Assembly: GCA_035048495.1 (NCBI GenBank)
Contig: CM068540.1
Span: 12,074,829-12,138,828 of the forward strand
Reading direction: 5' to 3'
Length of the DNA stretch: 64,000 nucleotides
Source of the DNA: Euptelea pleiosperma
Lineage: Eukaryota; Streptophyta; Magnoliopsida; Ranunculales; Eupteleaceae
The translations under genes and the position numbers were made by a program. The notes under the pieces were generated by a model. It was not told where the DNA came from and searched no databases. It worked only from the letters and a program-made list of their open reading frames with translations. This document shows positions 56,468-64,000 of the stretch, in pieces. How positions within the stretch are numbered: position 1 is the first letter of the stretch; each line of letters opens with the position of its first letter.

Positions 56468-56541
56468 CATTTATTTATTAAGAGTTGTCTATTCGAAGCA
56501 GAAAGGTTCAAAGCTTTATTACTATTTATTAAGAGCTTTTA
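56468..56541 (+). mobile_element. Copia-type LTR, middle piece
   Basis: Matches the inverted LTR near 63270-63310 (TTTATTTATT, then a TTATTAAGAGCTTTTA stretch). It is bounded by the MITE on the left and the chromovirus-type solo LTR on the right. Confidence 0.5.
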
Positions 56542-59500
56542 TGTAATACCATGAACTTTTAATATAGGGTATTACGATAAATTCACCTAAGAATGAAAAC
56601 ATGAATCTTATTCAGACTTCTATTATTATTTTTATGGTTAAATTTTATGTATGAGTGTGTATTTAATTTGCTTTTATTCCGATAAATTTAAAAAATCTTT
56701 TTTGTGGAAACATTTATTTCAACTTTTCGAGAGACACCTAGATGTTGCAGAGTACTTTTTCTTGTCCCAACTAACATTTCATAACTTTTATAAAATAAAT
56801 TATTTTGTGGGCCCGAGACATCAAAAACATTCATAAATTATCCTTCCCAACTTACACGAAAAATTTATAACCTTTCTTGAGACATGAAAACTTTAGCGGG
56901 AGATTTCAACAAAAATAGTATTTTCATAATTTTTAAATTTTTCTACCATTCTTATATTTTTCAAAATTAATATTTAATTATATTTTTTTTATTTAATAGG
57001 AATATGAGACCTGTGAATCACTTTTCGGGTAATTCCGAGATCATCTTGACACTTTTTCGGGACTTTGAATTTTTTTATATTTAGACTATTTTATGTGATT
57101 TGTGTGTGTGTGAACCTTGTTGTATGAACATTTAAATTATATAATATAGTCTAATTGAATTAATGAATAATTATTTATGTTATGATTATTGGGTGGACCT
57201 TTCGGGCTTAATAATAATCTTAAGTAAAGCCTAGTTGATATATATGGGACTTGGTTAATTTCTAAACCATAAGTAAAATATGAGTTTTTGAGGATTGAAA
57301 AAGTCATCCCTTTAGTAGTTATAAATTTCACTAAAATAGAAACTCTAATCTTTCCCTAGACTTATTTATGAAAATCTTAAAGCTTTAAAAGCTTTCATAA
57401 ACCCAAACTCTATTAAAGAATAGAGAAATCTCCATTAAACCTTCATCCGGGCACCGATCACATTTGAGCAAGAAAAGAGAATTGACAAGGACTTCGAATA
57501 GAAGAACATACTCCGAGGAGAAGACGATCTAATGACTTTCAAATTTGAAGAAACTTTCAATTTCAATTAAAGTTCAAGAAACCTTAAGGTAAGTGTGCTT
57601 GATCCATCCTATGCTTTTTTTTTTTAAGTTTTTGTTTCTCTTTCATTATATAATAGTAGATCTCCACTATAAATTAATTTGGGCATGATTTAGTTTATTT
57701 TTATTAAGTTGATCATTATTTTGTTCCACCATCATGGGTTTGGCATGACTTCTTTGGCACCCATTACGGATGACTATGTTCTTCATAATTTTTGTAGTAT
57801 ATTTATAACTTAAATATTTTTATAATTATTTTTCATAGAAACCTCTATAACTATATTTTCGATAGTCGTTGAGTTTATATTTTTTGGATTTGAATTTATT
57901 TAGTGATGATTTTTCTAAGGTACTAAAATTTTCTATAAAACCCAGAATTTTAGATTCTGTACGGTCCATTTCATTAAAGATTTTGGCCTATATTTTTAAT
58001 TTGAATATTTTTATAATTAATTTTTATAGATACCTATATGAATCTATTTTCCAAATCCGTCGAGTTTGTATTTTTAGATTTTTATTTATTAAATTATAAT
58101 TTTTCAAAGGTAGTAGACTTTTCTATAAAACTCAGAATTTCAGATTCTATATTGTTCACTTAATCAAAGATTTTGATATATATTTTGAATTAGAATATTT
58201 TTTTTAATTATTTTTTATAGCTACCTCTATGAATTTAGTTTCAAAATTAGTTGAGTTTGTATTTTTTTGATTTTTATTTATTTAGTTATGCTTTTTCTAA
58301 TGTGCTAAACTTTTTTGCAAAACCCAGAATTCCAAATTCTGTGCGGTCCACTTGATTAATGATTTACACATATATTTTGAAATTAAATATTTTTCTTAAA
58401 AGCACTATGAATCTATTTTCCAGATCCGTTGATTTTGTATTTTTAGAATATGTACTTATTTAGTTGTAATTTTTCTAAGGTGCTGACCTTTTCTACAAAA
58501 CTCAGAATTTTATATTTAGTGTGGTTCACTTTTTTAAGAATTTCGACTTAGATTTTAGAAATAAATATTTTTTTAATTTATTTTTTATACAAACCTTTGT
58601 GAATATAGTCTTATAATCCATTGAGTTTGTATTTTTTTAATTTATATTTATTTAGTTATGATTTTGACAAAGAAACACATTTTTTGTAAAAAACTTATTT
58701 CTTGGATTTTGGATGATTAATGGTCTTAGGAACCCTTAGTGGTTTGGTCATGACTTATAGACTATTAAGGGATTTAGCTTTTGTTGTTTGATTAAACCCT
58801 AGCGTGGTTGATTTAGACTTGTATGCAGAGATCGCACCCATGTGTCTTGGATCTCTTATAGGGTTCGGCCATGGAGTGTTGGATTCTCCTGCTATTTTCA
58901 TTTATATTATTTGTCGATGTTGATAGTGATCTTTGGTGATTATTTACATTTGTTCATATTGTTTAACCCTAGTCCGTTCCCATGTTATTACTTTTGATGA
59001 TCATGTGTTCATTTTATATTCTTATTTAAATGTTAAATACATGTATTGCTTATGTCATGTAACCTTAGTACCATCTTATTGTCATACCATGATCATCACG
59101 TTATTTTATATAAGGGGTGCATAAGGAAACAGGGTTAAAGTATGTTATATACATTTATATTGGTTTTATCAATTAATCAGGGTTCGATACCCTATGGTGA
59201 AAGGCCCTAGACGTTATTATATCTTTCAGATGGGTCGATGAGACCACTTCCAGTGCAGAAAGGAGATGGAGACCCTCTGTGGTTATGGGTACTAGTTGCA
59301 TATGCATCCCATACTCACTTGCATTCATCCTCATATTTATATCAATCTTATTATATGATTGAGATACATACCTTGGTTAAAAACTTGTATAGTATGACAT
59401 CATGCCATGCACAATGTTGTATTACTGGGCCTCGGCTCATGGTGCTACACTGATATCGTTTTCAGATTTTAAGGAACCGGGTACATGGGATGATTTTGAG

Positions 59501-59884
59501 ACAGAAGACTCCAATGTACTCAAGAAGATCGGCGAGGATTTGTGAGTCGATCCCATACTTTAGTAGACTTTATTTTGATTGTGTTAAAACATTACTTATT
59601 TATTTTCACAGGCATGTAGTCATTTGATTGAGAGCATGTTCTTAGCTCCATCTCTCCACACTTAATTGATTGATTGAATTGTTTGAGTTATAAATTATTT
59701 TAATTATTTGTTTTCTACATCTAGACTTTTTTTTTTATACTTAATGGGTTTTCGAATGAACTTTAGTAGTCTAATTGACCTAATTGGATCACTAGGGAAT
59801 ATTTATGGATCACTTTTAGGTTCGGGTACGGGTCGATCCACGGATTTTTGGATTGGATCTAGGTATCCGGATTTGGGCATGACA
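56542..59884 (+). mobile_element. Solo LTR of a chromovirus-type (Tekay/Del-like) element (3343 bp)
   Basis: Starts TGTAATACC and ends GGGCATGACA. Perfect target-site duplication TTTTA at 56537-56541 and 59885-59889. The ends, with the GGTTCGGGTACGGGTCGATC region near 59819, fit LTRs of the Tekay/Del group of Ty3/gypsy chromoviruses. It is very AT-rich and holds a diverged tandem repeat. No gag or pol is present. The lineage name is my inference from the LTR ends. Confidence 0.8.
57780..58690. repeat. ~180-190-bp tandem repeat inside the solo LTR
   Basis: About five diverged units. The landmark AAAAC(C/T)CAGAATT lies at 57937, 58127, 58319 and 58497, with a weaker one near 58686, giving spacings of 190, 192, 178 and about 190 bp. 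Each unit also carries GAGTTTGTATTTTT and TATTTAGTTATG-like pieces. No evident sequence relation to the 177-bp satellite. Confidence 0.65.
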
Positions 59885-60591
59885 TTTTATCTTCTCTTTG
59901 ATCATAGCTTAGTGCTTGATCTTCACTCAACTTAGGTTTTCCACTTAGAATCTTAAACCTAGCAAGTCTGAGAGTACTAGTGTGTCTCAACACTATTTGA
60001 GCGACTTGGGTTCAGGGTGTACTGAATCCTTCACCTTCAATAGAGACTGGAGTACTGAGAATTAAGATATGGGAGTACTGATCGAAGGTAGGTTTGGGGA
60101 GTACCAAACTGAACAAGTGAATAAGGCTTCTTGATTGGGAGGGCAAGCATGGAATCGTAGCATTGATTCAGAGGACGTGGACGCATTGGTAGTTGGCTTT
60201 GGCTAAGGTTGGAAGTTACATTTGCAACGGTGCTGCGTAGGTAACTTTTGTTTCGTTTAACTTTTTAGTTAGTGATACTTTCAGTCTGGACGTGGTCCTG
60301 TGGTTTTTTTTTTGGCTAAAGTTTCCACATAAAAACTCTTTGTCTTATAGATGTTTGATTGTTGTTCCGCTAATTGTATTGATTAAATCAAATGACGAAA
60401 ATGCAATATACTACGGATGTATATTTGATTTGAGTCGATTGAGATAATCATTTTATCAATTAACTAAGACATGTGAGTTTATCAACTTACCTTGACTAGT
60501 AAACTTGTGATAGGTTAAAGTAATTTTTGAATACCTAATCACCTCAATTTTTAGGTATTCTTGAGTAAAAGAGAATGAACAAGTTATTTCA
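59885..60591 (+). mobile_element. Copia-type LTR, 3' part
   Basis: Resumes after the solo LTR and matches the inverted LTR at 62540-63270 through TGCTTGATC, TTCAGGGTGTACTGAATCC, GGACGTGG and GTTTCGTTTAACTTTT. Ends TTATTTCA at 60591, just before a primer site. Confidence 0.65.
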
Positions 60592-60593
60592 TT

Positions 60594-60609
60594 TGGTATT
60601 AGAGCAGGT
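60594..60609 (+). other. Primer-binding site (initiator-Met tRNA type)
   Basis: TGGTATTAGAGCAGGT, the usual plant Copia primer site TGGTATCAGAGCAGGT with one change, two bases after the LTR end. Confidence 0.75.
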
Positions 60610-61670
60610 CATTCTATAAAAGGTTTTGTCATGCCTTGGATTCCAATTACACGAATCCTAGGGTGTGCGCCACATGTCTTGAATCCACTCTTTGAATTCA
60701 AGGCACGTAAGGCTATCACTGTCTCTCATCTAGCCCAAGCTATGAAATTTCAAGGATATCTTTTTTTTTTTGAAAGATAAGCAAAAGTGTCACATCATCA
60801 CCATGATAATTCTGCATATAAATATTCTAACAGATAATAAGGAGTGATACATGGATACTATAGGGGTTAAGTCATCATATGTACATGTATAAGGAAGTCC
60901 AAAAAGATAACAGTATAAGTAGCTCAAAATACAGACACTGGCAGAGCACAAGGCTCTCCAAAAATATAATAGATGTCCAAAAAATATATACAAATCTCTA
61001 AACCAATATACCTACTCGGGGTCCTGAAGGTCACTGGCAGAATAACCTCCACAACACTCGTAGAAGTAAAGGTTCAGCTCCTCATCACTGACTATAACGG
61101 TAGAAGCGAGCTCCTCCATGTTCTCCTCTATAAATTCCTCAGGAATATCCTCTGTAAAGTTTGTAAGTGTAAGCTTTTTGGAAAATCTAACTTTCTACAA
61201 CATGTCTATAGATGGCAAAATAATTTTTCCAAATCAACGGTCGAGGCAAATCATGATGCAATATAATAGGTGGTCTATGCAAATAGATGTATCATAAGTA
61301 GAAGGAAATCAATAACATTTTGCTAAAAACACAAGTAAAGCAGTAAAGACAATAATTGAAACTAACAACTGGCGCATTATTAAAATAGCGATTATCATGA
61401 TATGGATGTATGAAATACAAGTCCAGAAATCAGTAATAGTGGCAAGCCCAAGTCATAACCTCCTGGCCCACATCGGGCGTTACTCATGAGTCTACCTATA
61501 AGCATGCAATATAATAATTCATTTCACTTTCATCGTCTTTCCTCTTAATTAATCGGGACCCAGTTTCATAAGTTTATTTTGGACCACTAGAAATACTGAT
61601 TGGTTTTCTCACCGCCCCAGCAAGGGTCTCTCTCTAATGGCGAACCACCAACTATTACTACCAAAAAATT
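60610..61670. other. Short Copia internal piece and unassigned repeat sequence
   Basis: The first ~150 bp would be the element's internal start. A T-run at 60762-60772 followed by GAAAGATAAG looks like the inverted A-tail of a LINE or SINE. The minus strand of 61030-61170 has an acidic, open, ORF-like patch (EEFIEENMEEL), too short and broken to name. No gag or pol domain found. Confidence 0.35.
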
Positions 61671-61674
61671 GAGC

Positions 61675-61890
61675 AAAGGTGACGGACTAGCTCTCTTTTC
61701 CCGACGGCTCTAAACCGTGGAAAAATAGTGTCGATTAGTAACCGTCGAGGAAGATAAAAAGTGATCGCTATCAAATTTTTAGTTTTTTATCGGAAATTCT
61801 TGCCGACGATTTTAAACCGTGGGCCAAAATGTTTCCCTTGTGGTTTATAACCGTCGAGGATGAGTTCCTCTTAAAAAAAGGGTCGGGTTC
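61675..61890. mobile_element. Possible CACTA-type subterminal remnant
   Basis: Repeated short motifs CCGACGG(C/T)T and TAAACCGT occur in both orientations (for example at about 61711, 61735, 61805 and 61845), a pattern of plant CACTA subterminal regions. No CACTA end or transposase is seen. Confidence 0.3.
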
Positions 61891-61905
61891 CAAGAAGTCA
61901 GGGAC

Positions 61906-62285
61906 GGCCTTTTGTGACCAACTCCCGTTAGAGGACACAATATGAGCCACATGGCACACTCTTAGAGGACTCTGACTGTATGGATGTTTTTACAATACCT
62001 AGGTGGACTTACAAACCAAAAAGCAGCCTGATTATTGATTTGTAGGCGTTGGATTGGACTTATTTCCATTGGTTGATCTCAACTGTGGGAATTTGAGTAG
62101 TATTTGAGATATAAGATCCAAAGGTTTGTAATCCCTAATCAAGCTGATGTTTGATTTGTAGGTCCACATAGGGATTGGACAAACATCCATACGATTAGAG
62201 TCTTCTAAGAGTGTGCCACGTGGCTCATATCGTGTCCTATAATGAGAGTCGGTCACAAAAGGCAGGTTCGCCCGACTCCAAAAAA
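61906..62285. mobile_element. Palindromic MITE with GTGGCACACTC arms
   Basis: The arms of about 100 bp are inverted: CCTTTTGTGACC, ATATGAGCCAC and GGCACACTCTTAGA on the left, and the same in reverse complement on the right. Related pieces lie near 55080, 55920 and 32790. Confidence 0.65.
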
Positions 62286-62335
62286 AAATAAAGGGGCACA
62301 TAAAAGGACGAGAACTGAACCCTTTCTATTGGCGC

Positions 62336-62535
62336 CCTAAAGGGCAAATATTATAAGGAATATTTTCATATTCTATGTTTGGCAAAGATTCTGTATGACA
62401 TAAAAACATTCTTATAATCGTTCCTACACCAGTGTAGTGTGAAGATGTCGTGGTACGCATATTTCATCGACTATGTGAAGACTAGAAGACAAAGACTGCA
62501 AGAATCAGACAGTTGACGACATGAGTCATTTAAGT
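62336..62535 (+). mobile_element. Copia-type fragment, same orientation as 38580-38780
   Basis: Shares TTTCATATTCTA, GCAAAGATTCTGT, ACATTCTTATAATC, GAAGATGTCGTGGTA and CAGTTGACGACATGAGTCAT with 38590-38755 after scattered changes. It abuts the inverted LTR directly. Confidence 0.6.
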
Positions 62536-62539
62536 ATTG

Positions 62540-63918
62540 AAAAAATAACTGTTCCGTTCTCTTTAATCTAATACACCAAGAAGGGGAGGTTGATTAGGTA
62601 TTTTAAAATTAATTATTCCTACACAGTTTTACTGGTCTATAGTAGGGGAACAAAATCGCATGCTTTATTTGTTTGATAAAAGATTATCACAACCGACTCA
62701 AATCTAATATACCTCCATGATATATTCTTTTTTCATCGTTTGGTCTAATCAAGATAGATAGCGGAATACAAACAAACAACCACACAAGACAAGAGATTTT
62801 TTACGTGGAAACCTTAGTCAAGGAAAAACCACGGGACCACGTCCAGATGGAAAGTATCACTAACTGAAAAGTTAAACGAAACAAAGGTTACCTATGCAGT
62901 ACTATTGCAAATACAGCTTCTTACCTTAGCCAAGGCCTATTGCCGATGTGTCCACGTCTTCTAAATCAACGCTACGAATCCACACGCGCCCTTCGAGTTA
63001 AGAAGCCTTGTCTGCTTGTTCAGTTTGGTACACCCCAAACCTACTGTCGATTGGCTGCTCCGATCTTAATTCTCAACATTCCCGCCTTTGCCGAAGGTGA
63101 AGGATTCAGTACACCCTGAACCCTAGGTTGCTCAAAGGTGTTGAGTCACATTAGTACACTCAGGTTATTAGGTCGAATATATAAGTGGAAGACCTAAGCT
63201 AAGGAATGGATCAAGCACTTGGCTTCGATCAAGAAGAGGGAACAAACTCACAAGATGTGAATGAGAAAGAAGCTTATTATTCTTTGAATGGACACTATAA
63301 TAAATAAACCTTTTCTTCTCTCTCTTGAAGTATTGAGTCACTCTGTGTCTTTATGTATATTTAGAGAAGGTATAGAAGGGTTGTATTTATAGAATTCGTG
63401 ACCCTAAGTCATGTAGAACGTGGGAGAGTGGAACCAAGAATTTTAGATCTGAAAAAGACTGAGATCATGCTAAGTCCAATCGATTGGGTATAAGTATCCA
63501 ATCGATTGGCCTCAATAAAGTTCCTGTTCTGTAGGCTCCAATCGATTACACATAGATCTCCAATTGATTGGCCTCAAATAAGTTTCTGTCATAAAGGCTC
63601 CAAAAGATTTCATAGAGGTCTCCAATCGATTGGGCTATGATCATATTCTGTCTCTCAGACTCCAACCGGTTTCATAGAGTCTCCAATCGATTTGGCTTTG
63701 ATCATGTTCTGCCTCGTAATCTCCAATCAATTTCACAGAGTCTCCAATCGATTGGGCATATATTCTATTCTGCCTCGTAGCTTCAAATCAATTTCACAAA
63801 GTCCTCTAATCGATTGGGCTATGTCCAATCGATTGGGTATAAGTGTCCAATTGATTGGACTCTCCCATAAGTCAATATCTTTGACTCAGACTCGGGTCTG
63901 TCCAATGACTAGGTTTGA
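62540..63918 (-). mobile_element. Copia-type LTR, inverted copy, with ATCGAT palindrome cluster
   Basis: Reverse-orientation relative of the plus-strand LTR (38880-39270, 56468-56541, 59885-60591), considerably diverged. It holds about 14 sites of CCAATCGATTGG or close variants between 63479 and 63860 at roughly 20- or 40-bp steps, and a TATTTATAGAATTCG promoter-like patch near 63390. It is cut at 63918 by an Athila-type LTR. Confidence 0.65.
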
Positions 63919-64000
63919 TGAAAGTAGGGTTTTTCCGTCGTTGAGAGAACGACCCTAACTTCAACAATATTTATAATTATCCGAGACTTTTAACCTGTAA
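63919..64000 (-). mobile_element. 3' end of another Athila-type LTR (cut by window edge)
   Basis: On the plus strand it starts TGAAAGTAGGGTTTTTCCGT, then CGACCCTAACTTCAACAATA, which matches the 3' termini of the LTRs at 16664 and 41518. The remainder lies beyond the window. Confidence 0.7.

Noticed and set aside
62325..62345. GGCGCC segment considered as a second Athila primer site
   Set aside because: Only TTGGCGCC matches. The following bases do not extend the tRNA-Asp complement and no LTR end precedes it.

Overview
The window comes from a flowering-plant nuclear genome with a heavy load of repeats. The evidence is a GT-AG spliced gene for a plant-type CCCH/KH zinc-finger protein, Athila-type Ty3/gypsy retrotransposons (polymerase ORF, gag remnant, tRNA-Asp-type primer site), a Copia-type LTR with an initiator-Met primer site, a plant LINE tail and several MITEs. 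I cannot name the species or clade. The satellite array next to nested Athila elements suggests pericentromeric chromatin.

Layout. Positions 1-13495 are an uninterrupted 177-bp tandem satellite (about 76 monomers, one orientation, cut by the left window edge), organised in long repeated blocks. It stops inside a monomer against an 81-bp chromovirus-type LTR end (13496-13576). Positions 13577-22800 hold a minus-strand Athila element: LTR remnant, primer-binding site, leader and a broken gag. A solo LTR (16664-19444, TSD atcga) splits the gag, and a second, truncated LTR (13577-16292) cuts it off. Positions 23683-36961 hold the only host gene I can support: a minus-strand, three-exon gene for a 303-aa protein with three CCCH fingers and one KH domain. 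Its second intron is 11.5 kb and carries a solo-LTR-like element, MITEs, a fold-back element and a LINE flanked by a 440-bp duplication.

Positions 38580-64000 are nested mobile elements. A plus-strand Copia-type LTR is opened by a cluster of palindromic MITEs. One MITE holds a plus-strand solo Athila-type LTR (39681-54681, TSD ccata). That solo LTR holds a minus-strand Athila element (41518-53839, TSD gcatg) with near-identical LTRs and a 1007-codon RT-RNaseH-integrase ORF but no gag. The same Copia LTR also holds a chromovirus-type solo LTR (56542-59884, TSD tttta). An inverted, diverged Copia LTR and the end of another Athila-type LTR close the window.

Only the CCCH/KH gene looks like a working host gene. 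The Athila polymerase frame is intact, but its element lacks gag and most of its 5' half and could move only with help from elsewhere. I found no new multi-gene system. The most unusual signals are the block structure and two monomer classes of the satellite, a 70-nt tRNA-like segment kept at exactly the same length in six Athila LTRs, and several nested insertions that can be ordered in time from their target-site duplications.
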